Of a stretch of DNA of 64,000 nucleotides, positions 1-13,435 are shown piece by piece. The notes beneath the pieces are model-generated. The model did no database searches and was not told the origin of the DNA. It saw only the letters and a program-made list of their open reading frames with translations. The translations under genes were made by a program, and so were the position numbers. Origin of the DNA: Allacma fusca (taxonomy: Eukaryota; Arthropoda; Collembola; Symphypleona; Sminthuridae); contig OX359247.1 in the NCBI GenBank assembly GCA_947179485.1, positions 44,861,131 through 44,925,130 on the forward strand, read 5' to 3'. Numbering within the stretch: position 1 is the stretch's first letter; the number at the start of each line of letters is the position of its first letter.

Positions 1-28
1 TTGAATGAGAAGGAAGGTAGCAGTACCC

Positions 29-3000
29 CTTGAATGCTGGCTGCATCTCCGGAAAGTCGGAAGCACAGTGCCCCAACTGATTTCTCCGACTGATCATACC
101 ACGCTAATTCTTGTTGTAACATCGACTTGAATGAAAGCGTTCGTAGTCTGTGTGTTAATATTTCCCCTGCTGTACTAAAATAAACTATGGAAATAAAATT
201 TGCTATTCCCATAAAAATTCCAAGTATCAAAAATGCTATGCTGCAGATATTGGTTTCGCTTCGAGCTTCTTCCGTATCTTTTAACGATAATCCTTCCAGA
301 ATCTCTCCAAAGTAAAACGAAGTAAGAGGATGGACCAGTCCTTGAACGATTGACGAAATTACTCCGATAGTAATTAACGGCCACTCTTTAGAGTTGAATT
401 TCATGAGGGATATGAAACTCGTTGATTTCACTACTTCTTTGATCTAAAAGGTTGGTAGGAAGTAATTTTTCAAATATTCAATATTATCATCACAATCGAA
501 TCATTTGCAAGAAAAAATGATAGTTTTATTCCTTCAGCAGCTGTCATACTTTGTCAGATGGCGCTGGATTCTCTTTGTAGTTACAAGCATCATCTTCCGG
601 AGCTACATTGTTAGTTCGGGATACCACGGACTCCTCCCTTCCTGACTCATCACTGGCGTAGCCATCCTCATAATTTGGATCTTCACTTATTTGAGCTTGA
701 ACTAATTGATGATACAGTCCCTTTTGATTAATGAGCTCAGCATGAGTTCCTACTTCCACTACTTGACCATTTTGCATGGATACAATAACATCAGCCGTTC
801 TGATGGTTGACAGTCTATGAGCTACAATGAGAGTGGTTCTACCCATCCGGACTTTGTCCAAAGCTTGTTGAACTACTTTCTCACTCTGAGTATCCAATGC
901 AGAGGTTGCCTCATCCAAAAGTAAAATTGATGGATTTCGAACAAGCGCACGTGCGATAGCAATTCTTTGTTTTTGACCACCTGACAATTGTGCTCCTCGA
1001 TCTCCAACTATCGTTTCATACGTCTGCAAGAGGATCAGTAATTTAAAATTATTTGCAGATAAGACAGTTTCACTTTCTAAGAAGCTGCTTATAAAGGACA
1101 AAATAATCGGACCCTCTTAAAGTTAATTTTACGTGTTAAACAATTCTGTAAAATGAACTACGTCAAAGGGTATTACGTTAGGTAATCTGGAGATGAAGGT
1201 GTGTGCATTTGCCAGTCGACAAGCTTCCTCAAGCTCCTGCTGAGTTACCCCGTCTCTTCCATAACGAATATTCTCCCCAATCGTAGTGTTAAAAAGAATG
1301 GGCTCCTGGCTGACCACACCCAGCTGGGATCGGTACCACTTGATGTTGTAGTCCTTGATGTTATTCCCATCCACTATTATCTGGAATATAAAAAGTATTT
1401 TATAGTGTTCAATTTCAATATCATTCATGCTTTGAAAAAATCTTCACTTACTGCACCGGAGCTGGGGTCATAGAATCTTTGGAGTAGTTGCAAACACGTT
1501 GATTTACCACATCCGCTATTTCCAACTATTGCAACTGTTGAGCCTGCTTTGAGTTTTATATTAAGGCCTTCGAGTACCTGCAAGATTGTTTCACCTGATA
1601 TATTAAATAAACAATAGCACGAAATCTACCATAACATTGGAAATTTCGTTGTTCAGATCGGTAATAAACATGCCTGTACCTGGACATCCTGCCTTGAAGG
1701 ATAGGAAAATGTGACATTCAGAAATTCAACTGTCCCGGACAGACGTTGACTGGGGACGATTCCAGTATCTGCATAACTATCTATCACTGGCACCCTAGAA
1801 CACAATAGAGTTGCAATAAAGAATCCAGAAGAATATCTCCATCTTGTATTTAGAAACGTGCGTACACATGGTTCATTTTATTTTCTGACCTATCGATGAC
1901 CTTGTATATTGCGGCTGCAGCTCCACGTCCAATTGAAATTACATCAAGGTAATAAAGGGATTGGCCAATGTTGATTAGGCCAAAGAAGATGCTAAAGTAT
2001 ACCTGTAATAAAATGTAGTTATAATGGTTTATAAATATAATTGCATTATATAATTTGAATGAGCAATGTATCAAGGAACCTTTTAGCCCAACCCAGTATT
2101 GCCCAGTATAAAAAGTGATAAAGGATGGCAACCAATTCGTGGTAAATAATATGAGATGTCAAAGGTCATGGGTAGGGATATACATATGCATGAGTGGGAA
2201 AAATTAGTAACAGTGCCAAGTCGTCCTTATCCGGAGTGTTTTGAGGAGACGAGAACCACCTCAAAACATAGAAAATACACAGGGTTAGTACACATAGGCT
2301 GGCTGGGGATCTAAAGGTCTCTTGACACCCTCTGTAAAGTATTGGTGCATAATTCACCTAAAATGAAATGCGCAGGGCTTACAATTAACAAATTTTGAGA
2401 GGTGAAAGTTGATTCTGTCCCACAAGTCCTCTCCCCATCTAGAATGAGTTTAATCCCGTACCAGAGAGCCAGTGCTTGGCTCACGTAATTGAAAAACCAC
2501 AGAGTACCATTCCCAATTGCCGACACAAGACCTCGTTTTTTACCGGCTGTTAGTGCAAAAACAGATCCGTCATCATAACGTTTGAACTCCTTCCGCTGAC
2601 CACTAAACGCCATGACAGTTTTGATGTTCGCCAAAACTTCTTGGGCAATGCTGCCCGATTTTGTGTACGCCTTCTGTTCCTGGACTGTCATTCTGGCTTG
2701 AAATGATGAAACAACAACTGCAACCACTCCAATAACAGGAGTTACGATCAGTGTTAGAAGCCAACCGTAGTACAGAGAGACTGTGAAACACATCACGCTC
2801 GTAAATAAATAGTAAATGCACAGCCCCAGTTTCTCCCCAGCCTCTTGTACCTTCCCGATATCCCTGGAATATGCAGGTCATTCAGAAATTGCATCTATCT
2901 GCCATATTTCTAATTTATGGGACTCGTACTGTTTAAATACCTCATCACACGCATTATAACTGTATCAACTCAGAGAGAGTACCTCTAATGTTGTGAGGGG

Positions 3001-3887
3001 TTTCTAATAAAACATACTATTAAAAACTATTAAAGTCAACTTACTCCGAAACTCCGGATACAAATCTGCTGTCCTGAACAGTGTCGTACCAACCTATATC
3101 TTGTCGCAGCAATGATTCTAAATACACCTTCCTCAATCTAAAAGCCTTGAAAATAAATTGGTAACTGAGACGAATGATGAATCCTTTAGCAACAAAGTTA
3201 GGCATGTTTTTGTTTTCATTGCATACAAAAGTCCCTTACCATCTTCTCTGCCACGCGGTGAAACAATGAAATGAAAAGATATCCGGAAACTAAGTGGACA
3301 ATTCCTAGAGCTATCATATATCGGGCAAGTGCAAAAATTTTGTCGAAAATGTCCCTGGAATAATTTCCAGACATACAATGATTAATTACTAAATGACCAA
3401 AAAAAACCAAAGAACAGGTAAATCCCGTAGCATTCATTATTTAAATGGTTTTGTTCTAGTGGACATTACACGTTGGTTTCGTCGGCTGATGATGGTGCTG
3501 ACGATGGTGGAATGTCAAGTGGGAATGATCCATTACATTCGATATCCCCTAGATCCCTTTTAATCAACAATTCTGCCATAGACCCGGAAATGATATTGAC
3601 AACTGGAAATATCGTACTTGCAGTGAGAACTGCGAAGACTGCCAACAAGAGGTTGAGCCTATCCCCCAAAGATGTAAAGCGGTACTGTTGTAAATACAGA
3701 GATTGACACCATTAAGCTAATTATCTAAAACACCGGTTTCTTATGGCCTGCTAATAGGGGGTGGACAGAGAAACATAATTTGTTTCGGATCAAATTGAGC
3801 TCGTATCTTCTTACCAATTGTAAAAATGGAACAGGGTCCAAGGGCTGCTGTGAAGTTTCCTTGCCATCTTGGTCAACAGCTTTATCG
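29..3887 (-). CDS. ABC transporter, subfamily B (P-glycoprotein/MDR-like full transporter), partial at the left edge
   Basis: ATP-driven membrane exporter of the MDR/P-glycoprotein family. Exons inferred on the minus strand: 3815-3887, 3470-3684, 3240-3354, 3045-3145, 2383-2863, 1866-2002, 1680-1794, 1452-1577, 1177-1380, 1023-550 and 443-29. They read in order: first membrane domain (helices such as [18 protein letters not shown] and [16 protein letters not shown]), then nucleotide-binding domain 1 with Walker [11 protein letters not shown]-loop VSQEP, signature LSGGQ, Walker [13 protein letters not shown] and H-loop IVAHRLST. An acidic linker ([18 protein letters not shown]) follows, then the start of membrane domain 2 ([20 protein letters not shown]). 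Phases agree at the junctions checked. The second nucleotide-binding domain lies beyond base 1, and the start-codon exon upstream of 3887 was not found. No break is seen, so this looks like a working gene. Substrate cannot be deduced. Confidence 0.93.
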
Positions 3888-6863
3888 CTGAAAACAATGT
3901 CAGGTATTTGTCAATGTTAGTCAAGAACATTCAAATTTTAAAAGTTACAAAGATAAAGAAAAACCTGCAACAGAATCTGAGAAAGAATTGACAGTTACTT
4001 CAAGCATTGTTCCCTTACTTTTGAAAACACTTCTTAAATGAGGTGTCTTTCGTGCCGTCATTAGGATTTTTGTGATCCTGCATGGTAAGAATTTTGAAAA
4101 TGAGACTGAAGCTCAACTCGCTAATAGTAACTGTTACAAGTTGTTTTCCCCAGCCGCTTCAACTAAGCTCGAAACACAGGGATTTAAGCACCAAAACGCG
4201 CCTACCTACGCACAAAGAAGGACGTAATTCATTTATTTGATTATTTAATAATCATTCATTATGCAACTAATTTTAGAACTGTCCGTCCACTATGAAGGTC
4301 TGTCCTACGTACCCAGGATAAAAAATTGAATACGATGTATCTACGGAAATGTGAATTTCGATATTGGTCTGTTCTAACTTTCATGATCAAATTCATACTC
4401 GTAAGCTATTTTACACACATATTCTTCTAAATTAAATGACGCAAACATTAAGAAATTTGTGAAACTTGTTTTGTGGCCGTAACAGGGTTTTCTTCTTATC
4501 GACAGCGGAATGAAATTTTGTGAGCTGAAGAGTTTGGCCGTTATAAGCCATCTCAATAGTCCAACATAAATTGTAAGGGAACACAAAGGGCCCCCTATCT
4601 CAACGTATTTTGCATGTAAATTTTCATAAACGAGATGAACATTTTTGGATTTTTACTAAAAATTGTATACTCAATGTGAGTCAATTAGACGTCTTTAGAC
4701 TGTCCTCTAAATGCAGATATCTGAATGAATGCAACGTTGGGTTTTGTAATTGTTATTTGTATTTAAGGGACCTTTTAGCACTCTTGGCCTAAATGAACAG
4801 GGTGTGACCAAATGATAGTGATGAAAGAAAAATTATTACTTATTGTCCCAATTTTCTTGTCAATTACCTTTCAGATTTTTTAAGATTTGTTACATCACAT
4901 ATGATCATTTCTGAGCCTGTGAGATGGAACGAATTTTAAAAGATCTGGATATATTACTACGTACTGGCGTGGAATTAAGGTTTGTAGATCCCGTGGAGAG
5001 CAGTGTAATAAATAGGATTAGAATCTAGAGCTGAGAGCAGTGAGAATTGACATTACTCATATAGAAATGACTATTGAATTCTAAAAATTTACAGAAAGTA
5101 AAACCTTGTTTAGTATGGTTTTATACAGAGATTAGTAGAATCTAAAATATCAAGGGGAACAGGAAGTGAATATGAGAATTTTCTGCAATATACATACATA
5201 CTTTCCAGGAAAGTCCTATAACACCTACATTTGCAGCCTTAACAAAATAATAAGTGCAGCTATGAAATGAATAAAATACTAATGAATTAAAAATGGAGCG
5301 GATTAAAAAACTTCCTAAATCTTCAACACTCAAGGTTCAGTTTGCAATTGGAATGCATTTAGATATGTAATAAGAGCTTCCGCAGGTTTTCCCTTCTCAT
5401 TAGTGAACCCTGGATAACAAGTAGAAATTTATCTTAACCCCACCGTCATGTTTCATGACATGTGCTGTTCATGAATATTTGCAATTGATAATAGTATGTG
5501 CAAGTTCAAGGTGTCGTGGATATTCTTATGTATCATTATGTTAAATTGATCATACCAGATATGATTTATAAAAAGGGTATACTATTTTTATCGAGAATTT
5601 TACATTTCCTTGATATTTTTCCCAGACATGCGTAATTAATTATGCACATTTGAGAATAGAAAGTCTTCAGTTCGTTCACGAATTGTTTGAACGAAGAGGC
5701 TGCGACAAACCTTTTTCCCGTATCGGCTTAATAATAGTCATTGGTAAAAAATATTCGATTCCTCCACTTTCTAGCAAAATTTCTTCCGAATTATTTAAGA
5801 CTTATTTCATCCTTGCAGTCGAAAACTCTTTGATACAGTGGCCAAGGAAGTAGAGCAAAGTCAGAACGCTTTTGGAAAAGTTGAAATGTTAAATGGTTTA
5901 AAAGAGCCTTTTGACTGTCTAAAGTCGAAAATTCCATGGATTTTTCAACGAGCTATCAAACAAGTTCTTACGTTGAAAAATATGGGCATGACGGGTACAA
6001 GCAGACAGTAAGGTTGAGAGGTAATTCAGCTTCATGAACAAAACTGGGGAAGATATAAATAGAGAGAAACCGAAAGTTTTATGTAACTTCATTTTATCAG
6101 GGACGATCTGACCTTCTCGAAATATTTCAGAACGCTGTGCTTGTAGCAAATTTAATATGCTCAAATATCCAATAAATTTGTTACCAGAGCTATATTCTGA
6201 AATCTTCTTGTGAACGTCAGAACGTCCATGATAAAATAGCAGCACCAGAAATTCCAGTTACCTCCCCGCCTCTACCTTCGTTTTTGCTTCTGAAGCTGAA
6301 TATCCTCCAAATGTTTTTTACAGATCATATGACCAGGACCCTACACATCTGTACGTGTTTGATAGTTCGTTGGAAAGCTCATGAAATTTTATAGAATCCA
6401 GAGGCACAAGATATTTTTACTTTGAGTCCAAATTTAAAACCATTTAAAATCTCAGGTTTATTTTAAAAGCAACCATTGCTCATCAATCAGCTGATGGATG
6501 AAAACGTTATAGGTCATAGTCAGCCTCATGCGTTTCTAAATTAAATTGCAATTATTGTAAGCAGACATTCGTTGTATGTATAGAGACCATATGCACAAGG
6601 TACGCCCAATCATCATTGCGAACATTACATAATATAGTATTGCATAATACTGTTCATGACAAATTACTATAAATTAAAACCTGCAACATACGGAAAACTT
6701 TAACTTTTATATATGTACTTTCAAGTCGAGACCAAGATTTAAATTAATTTTAGACACCACAAATTGTCGGTAAAACCGTAAGCGTAAACATATCCTTTAT
6801 TTTGTGTGTATGGTTATTTATATTTATTTCACAATAATTACCGCCCTCTACTAATACTTTGAG
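3888..6863. other. Intergenic stretch, no gene recognised
   Basis: About 3 kb of AT-rich sequence between the ABC transporter and the GMC gene. No reading frame with recognisable similarity was seen on either strand. The missing first exon and promoter of the ABC transporter should lie in the part nearest 3.9 kb. The open frames present (for example 5919-6245 minus) have no domain and no splice context. Confidence 0.6.
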
Positions 6864-9800
6864 TTATTTAAAACTCCATTCTTTCAGAACAAAATCAGCC
6901 CCTCTCTCTCCAATCATAATGGCGGGAACATTTGTATTGCCCACAGGAACAATAGGAATTACCGAGGCGTCGATTACTCGAAGATTCTTTATTCCTCTCA
7001 CTCTCATTTCAGTATCTACGACAGAGTTGGATCCATTCGGACCCATCGCACAGGCCCCGACTATATGATGCAGGCTTATTGTAAAATGACGAATGAAACA
7101 TTCCCAATAGGCATCGCTTCGAAATTCCAGGTTCTCGCAACCTGGGAAAGGTTGCGTCGTAAACCTCGCTCCGATACGCTGGAAGCTACTAGATTTTTCC
7201 GCCAATTCCACCACCATTTTCACACCTATGAGTCAATTATTCAAAAATAATCATTAATGATATTAATATTTGAAAATAAATACACAATAGACATATTTTA
7301 TACTCTTAAAATAAAGCTGCTCTGTCAAATATTCATAATGCTAAAATGTCTGCTCATACCTTGAATTAATACTTGAATGTCTTCCTGATTTTGAAGGTAC
7401 TTCGGGTCTATATGGAGAGTGTCGTAAGGGTCACTGGATCGAAGTAAAATCTCTCCCCTCTGAACAGGTCGAGCTAAAGAGGTGAGAACTGTGAAGGAAT
7501 CCTTCTCCACAGCGTGTTCATAATATTTTTGCAGTTTCACTGGGTCCATATGGAATCCATGTGCAACGTCCCGTGCATATTCTTTAAAGATACTGAAGCC
7601 CGAATAAATTAGCTGAATATCCGACCAATCACCCAATCCTTCAAGTTTCGCCTTTGGAGTCGCCAAGAAAGCCATGGCATGTGCGGTCGTAGAGGTTGTC
7701 ATGCCATTTTTAGTGACAAAGAACTTGGCAGCATCGATGATACTTGCATCACGATCCAGTATTTGAGACGTATTTGGGTTTGTAAAAAAGGGACCAAGAT
7801 ATGTACAAATGTGATCTTGCAAGTTTTGGCCTACCATTGGTGAGTCGAATTTCACTTCAATCTGTATGCGTGAAATACAAAAGCGTAACATCGGTTAGCG
7901 TACAATGGGAATTAATCCCAAGAACAACAACGTGTGGATCAAGGCTATAGAAGACTTCTATAGCCTTGCATTTGGTAACATTTAAATCAAAACTAATTCA
8001 GGAGTTGTAATCTCACATTGTGTTTTTGCAAATGCTGCTTTGGTCCGATCCCTGATAGCATCAAAAGTTTCGGTGAATTTAATCCCGCCGAAATTATTAC
8101 TTCTTTGGAAGCGAAGGCTTGTTTTCTCATCAAGTGTCGATCGTACTCCACCCCAATAGCTTTGCCATTTTCGTCGATTAATATCTTAAAGACGAAATCA
8201 TACTTGCGAATTACATTGAATTACAATCAACCGCGTTTTTGCTGAATTCTATGTTAATTACACTTAACTACATGTAAATTATAAGTGCTACGTACTTTAT
8301 TAACATGTGCAAACTTCTCAATGGTGAGCGTGTATCTATTCATAATGGGTTTTAAATACGCTGGGTAGGTTCCATGTCGGCGACCGTTCTTAATGTTGTA
8401 GTAAATGTTGTCAAATCCTTAAATCAAAAAGATTATACCAATGTATAGCAAGTTAAGCTTTGTTCGCACGTCCGTCTGATTGGGAGTGACACTGGGTATA
8501 ATATTCAAAAACTACTTCACTGATTTGCATCAAATTGTTTTTGTGAAATATTTTATGCATTTTGCACAACATGTAGTGACGATCATAGCTGAAACCACCC
8601 AACGCGGAGCTCTTGCTCTTGCGTACCGACGATTTCTAAAATGCCACTAATACGTTGATAACAAGCTTCTGTTCACCTTCTGTAAATCTGCCATTAAGGT
8701 CTGTCTTGGGATACCCAAAATCTTGCCCAGCGCCTACGAAAACATCGCCATTACTTTTGTCAGGGACAATTTCAACGTTCATAGGACCCCCTTTACCATG
8801 TAGACCTATTGGAAATTATCACAAACACAAGTTTGTATTTACTCCTTTCAAAGTTAAAATTAGGGCCCGCAATAAAGCTCCTCAACTTATATTTAAATAT
8901 CGTCTCACTTGTGTTTTCATAGGCTCCATGGAAATCTTCCATTTTCTTGAAAAATGGTAAAACCTCGTTGTAGCTCCACTTTGGATCCTGAAGCAATTTT
9001 GCCCAATTGTCGTAATCCCTTGGACATCCCCGTGACTGAATCATTAAATTAATGGTGCTGGTTCCCCCAAGTGTTTTACCTTGAGACCATCCTGATTGCT
9101 GCAGTCGATTTTCAATGTATAAATTACGTAAACATATGAGAGTGTTACACAGACAACATTTTAAAGTAAATTACTTACTTCATCGAATTGAAATTTTACG
9201 TCTAAACTTTAAACACAACAAGACTTAGGTAGAGTCAAGGGATGCTAAGGAATTTCCATAACCTTACTTGGTTTTTGGCTGCTAGGCAGGCTCCAGTCTG
9301 AGGAACAGTCAAATGCATCCAGTCAATTTCCGGGTAGTTTAGTAGATTGATTGCAAGTACTGGTACATAACTTAGAGGCATTGGATGACCTCCCGCTTCC
9401 AGAAGTAAAACATTGTGATGCTCAGATAGCCTATTGGCCACGACAGCCCCAGCAGAGCCCGATCCGACTATATTGGTTATGTACATAGAAAATAATTAAG
9501 TACAGCCATATTAATTGCAATGTAAAGGCTATGAATGTCCATGGAACTTGATATTAGAAGTACTTCAGGCACTCCAGAATAGGGAGGGACATAATTGCTT
9601 TTCAACCATAAAATTACAATTCTGAATAACTTTTAGTCTTCCATATACCATGCAAATCGTACACAATTTTGTAAAGCCTGAAAATTCTTTTAAAACCGTG
9701 TTTAGGGTACCGCAGGAATCGAATGCAATTGTCATGTTCGCAAATCCGCGAACACGATTACTATGAAACTACACAACGGATTTCAATCAAATTTTACACT

Positions 9801-10896
9801 GCGAAGTACATTACTACTATAAGTTTCTTTGGGATTGATGTTGGTTAAAATCGGAATAAAAGTTTTTGAGAAAATAATATTATATTTTAATTATATTATT
9901 ATTTATGAAATTATGAAGAAAAAATTAAAGGATGGTTATCTCCGACATCTTTTGCCTGACGTGTATGACATTTTTGTGGATGCTACTAACTTATATCGCA
10001 CTGCAAATTTGGTTGACAATTCATATCTCATAACACAAGTACGGACGTGCTAAGGGCACTAGAACAGTCCAGTGGTGAAGTAGTCCTACAATGGTGAGTG
10101 ATCGAAACTACTGGATGATTCCCAATCCGTATACCACCCCAGTCTGCCAGTGAGAGAGGATGCAAGATATAAAAGGGGAATACTTTCTGTCGAATGGAAC
10201 CATGAACAGAATGCAAAGCGGAACCTAACATGGATGAGAAGCTGCCCATCTACACATCCAGTCTATTGAGTGTCCGTTAATTTCTGTCTAACCCAAAATT
10301 ATCTACAAAATTTAAAATTTTCAACAATGCTAATGTAAGTAAAGCTGCAAAGCTTTTCCTGTTCAATTAACATCAAATAAATGTCTTTCCCCCATTTTAT
10401 TGAAGTTTTGGCAAAGCCCCTTTGATGCCCCCTAGCCGATTAAAGGCCTGATGGTAAAATATATTCCCCCATGTTGCTAATACCCTCGATACAGCGACAT
10501 CGAAATTTAAACAAAATCTGGTTTTCTTTTAAACTGAAATTTTCAAATAGTTTACTCAAATTTAATTTTTTTTCAAAACGTTAGCTTTTTCTCGTTTGTT
10601 TGAAATTTTATATGGGTTTTCCAGGGATCTATTCAACAAGTTTGTACCTACACAGAGGAACGAGAGCAAACTGGAGGGAGGGTATACAACGTATCTTTTA
10701 GTATTCTGTATATCTATAGTTAGTAGAAATTATACTTACCTACAATAAAATCAAAATTGTTTTCTGCAAACTGCCTTCCCATGAAGATTCTGTCCTGAAG
10801 GATGTCGGAATTTGAATATAGGCTAATATAACTTCCTATTGCAGCAACGATAGAATAAAAAGACGCGATTGTCTGCCTATGAAAAATGCCAGGCAT
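6864..10896 (-). CDS. GMC family oxidoreductase (glucose dehydrogenase/choline dehydrogenase-like), complete
   Basis: FAD-dependent oxidoreductase of the glucose-methanol-choline family, which oxidises alcohol or sugar hydroxyls. Eight exons: 10740-10896, 9268-9467, 8909-9098, 8677-8805, 8296-8417, 8017-8184, 7360-7861, 6864-7225. Together they give 1830 nt, 609 residues plus stop, and every junction is phase-compatible. The first junction rebuilds the FAD-binding motif FDFIVVGSGSAGAVVANRLS. Then come LLLEAG, the GMC signature region WSQGKTLGGTSTINLMIQSR, the second signature SAGLNSPKLLMLSGIGP, and the C-terminal catalytic region with HHIVGACAMGP and VGNTNVPAIMIGERGADF (active-site His and Asn retained). 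The ATG at 10896 is the first in frame after an upstream stop. A hydrophobic stretch near residues 10-22 may be a signal peptide or anchor. An AATAAA candidate lies at 6823-6828 (minus). Substrate unknown; insect paralogues include glucose dehydrogenase and ecdysone oxidase. Confidence 0.93.
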
Positions 10897-11402
10897 GATC
10901 TCAGCGCACACCCTGTGACAACGTGGAGCTCAAGAATATACTTGGGTGTACTGCTCGTATAGAGATGTGACGTTTATCCGAGAAAATACAAGATATAAAT
11001 GAAGATGTTCACATCTACTTCAGTCTACTTTATGTAATCCCTAGTCACAAATCATCTCGTCAAAGCAGGAATATGTACAAGAGAAACGAAACAAACCCAA
11101 AAGATACATACATGTACGTAAACAAAAAAAATAGTAGCATGTAATCTTATAAGAGCTCCGGTGGACGAACTCACAAATAACCGCACACCCTAACACTGCC
11201 CAAAAGTATGTATACTCTCAACCTCAAACTTGATTATGCAATAAGCTTCATGGATACCATTATAGTTAAGGGTCAGCTAAGAAGCAATACTACGCATCTC
11301 CGGCATGTGCATACCATAAAAAAGAGCATCATCAAAACTTTTACGAATATAACCTGCTAATTTTTGCATCATCATATGTACATACGTAGCATAAGCAGAA
11401 GC
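10897..11402. other. Gene-less stretch between the GMC gene and a hAT element
   Basis: AT-rich sequence upstream of the GMC start, presumably containing its promoter. No coding similarity, RNA gene or clear repeat was recognised. Confidence 0.5.
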
Positions 11403-11410
11403 ATAAGCAC

Positions 11411-11949
11411 TAGGGGTGAGTATCTCGTTGGTTTTAAAATTCTCGTTTGTCTCGTTCTCGTTTCTGAAAAAAATACGAGAACGAGATATTTTAATAACGA
11501 GAGTAGCGAGAGTAAGCACCGCACGAGACAAACGAGACAGGGCAAAAACATGGTATTTGTGTTGAAATATATGCAATTTAATTGTAGCCTGCACAAATTC
11601 TGGTGAGAGGACAAACAAATTTATTTAATTTCGATGATCAGAAAAATACCAAGGTGCAAAATATTTATTTTTAGGTTTGGACCATAAAATTTGAAAACAT
11701 GAAAGCCTTGAAAACAATTAATGATTACCTACCGGAATAAAAGATAACACCAAGAACTGCAAAATGTTTTAATTGGAAAAACGGCATAGGAAAACACCTC
11801 ATTTTTTAGTTTGATATGGGTATAAACAAGATTTAATTGTAAACGATATTCTCGTTAAATAAAGCGAGATGTCTCGTACTGTCTCGTTGATACATAAAGA
11901 ACGAGATAAACGAGATGCTCGTCTCGTTGTCTCGTTATACTCACCCCTA
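11411..11949 (+). mobile_element. Non-autonomous hAT element (MITE-like), copy 1, 539 bp
   Basis: Bounded by 13-bp terminal inverted repeats reading TAGGGGTGAGTAT inward from both ends, and flanked by a perfect 8-bp target duplication ATAAGCAC (11403-11410 and 11950-11957). That is the hallmark of hAT superfamily insertion. About 100 bp at each end is packed with subterminal copies of CTCGTT/AACGAG in both orientations, a pattern typical of hAT transposase-binding regions. The AT-rich core has no transposase. Short open frames inside on both strands come from the repeat structure. A second copy of identical length lies at 27492-28030 in the opposite orientation. Confidence 0.93.
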
Positions 11950-11957
11950 ATAAGCAC

Positions 11958-13001
11958 GCTCGACCAGAAATTACGGCATTCCTTTATATTTTTAGCAGTT
12001 CAGTGTATGCAAGTATTCCAATTGTTTTTTGTGTTTTTATTATACAAGTTTAATATGTACTTCCAAGTTTCAAAATTCTAATGTATGTCACACCTTTAGT
12101 AACAAATATGACATTCAACGTGCATTTAGCCTCGTGAATTAATTTAGATATTACATATTCTATTGCATTCTGTAAAAATTGTATTTCTGTTACGTAAATT
12201 TTTACCGACTATATTATTATTTCCAAGAACGCACACTACGTCGTTCCTAACATAAAAGGTTCCTAGAATTGCTGACCTTCCAAGATATACATTGAATAGA
12301 CCGTATTACCGCATACCATACTTCTGGGTGTGATCGTTTAATGACGACTTAATACCCAGTTCTAATCTTAAGAACTGACTGTCATTAGAGAACTGGTCGT
12401 GCAATTACACAAAGTTACATATCTGGTTCCTCCGCAAAATTTTATATGGGATCCTGAATTTAGAAACAAGATACCTGGGCCAGAAGGAGCCATGAGCTAG
12501 AGTGCACTCTCTCTACAATAGCACCTCAAAAAGGAACAAAATGTGGGTTCTATTTCTGTGACATACTCTTGATAGGAGAAAAATTAAAATTAGGAATGAG
12601 AACATGATCAGTTTTTTTCCTCTCTACAATAAAATGCTCTTACAAGGGATGCCTTATCGAAACAGTACACTGTACATCAATTAAGTAGGATCTGCATATC
12701 TGTAATCCCAGCTTTCGGCTAATCTAGATTTACTTGTGACTGCCTCAACAGTATATATGTTATACGGGTACGAATTTATATGTGAGTACGTTTACTATGC
12801 TTAATGAACTGTGAAAAAACAGTAAAGGGTGAAGAAACTTAGATTTGAATATACATCCTCTCTTCTAATTTGAAGGAGTGGATAGTGATAGTGAAAGTGA
12901 AAGTGGTCGTAAGAATCAAATATTCGCGCGCTCATTTCAGTCACTGTAAAGCAAGCCGCTATGTACGATGCTATTTCACTATATAGCGAAGCAAGCCGGT
13001 G
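11958..13001. other. Gene-less stretch upstream of the Helitron leader
   Basis: AT-rich sequence with no recognised gene. The 5' end of the Helitron may lie within this stretch or just after it, but no convincing terminus was identified. Confidence 0.5.
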
Positions 13002-13131
13002 GTATATACAGCAAGCTAGGAAGTAAGCAAGCCGAGAAACACAGCAAGCTGGAACTGGAAAAGCTCTCTTCTGCAACAGAGTTAGAGAGTTTCAGTTCAG
13101 CTCTTCTTCTCGACTTGCTTGCTGTATATAC
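13002..13131. repeat. Long imperfect inverted repeat (hairpin, about 130 nt)
   Basis: The outer arms GTATATACAGCAAGC (13002-13016) and GCTTGCTGTATATAC (13117-13131) are perfect 15-bp reverse complements. Pairing continues inward with gaps: GAGAA against TTCTC, GAACTGGAA against TTCAGTTC, and CTCTC against GAGAG, closing on a loop of about 15 nt near 13075. It lies about 0.3 kb upstream of the palindromic minisatellite that leads into the Helitron ORF. Confidence 0.8.
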
Positions 13132-13435
13132 ATATACCATATATACCATGTATATATACTCATATACACTCATCGGCTTGCCTGTGTCTATGAGTTCAGA
13201 AAGCCGAAGCTCAGCTGATTGACTCCACATATGCAACCGCGCCTTATATACGCTACGTAAGTACATACGTTGCGTCTGTTTCTATAGCTGGTCTACGAAA
13301 ACCACGCAGCCGTCGCACACTTGCCACGCCGTTTCTCACCACTCACACCACTCACTCACACTCAGTTCATTTCTTCTTCCGTGCTTGCCGAGATAGGAGC
13401 TGCTCTTCTCCGTTTTCCGCTGCATTGCTTATTTA

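Noticed and set aside
5919-6245. 108-codon minus-strand open frame between the ABC and GMC genes
   Set aside because: No similarity to a known family, no plausible splice neighbours, and AT-rich composition typical of chance frames here.
11372-11618. Open frames on both strands within the first hAT element
   Set aside because: They translate the CTCGTT/AACGAG repeats; the same frames recur in copy 2 at 27823-28071 for the same reason and encode no transposase.
13279-13300. Possible Helitron 5' end at TCTATAGCTGG
   Set aside because: It starts with TC and shares ATAGCTGG with the 3' hairpin, but the preceding base is T rather than the expected A, and no second copy is available to confirm the border.
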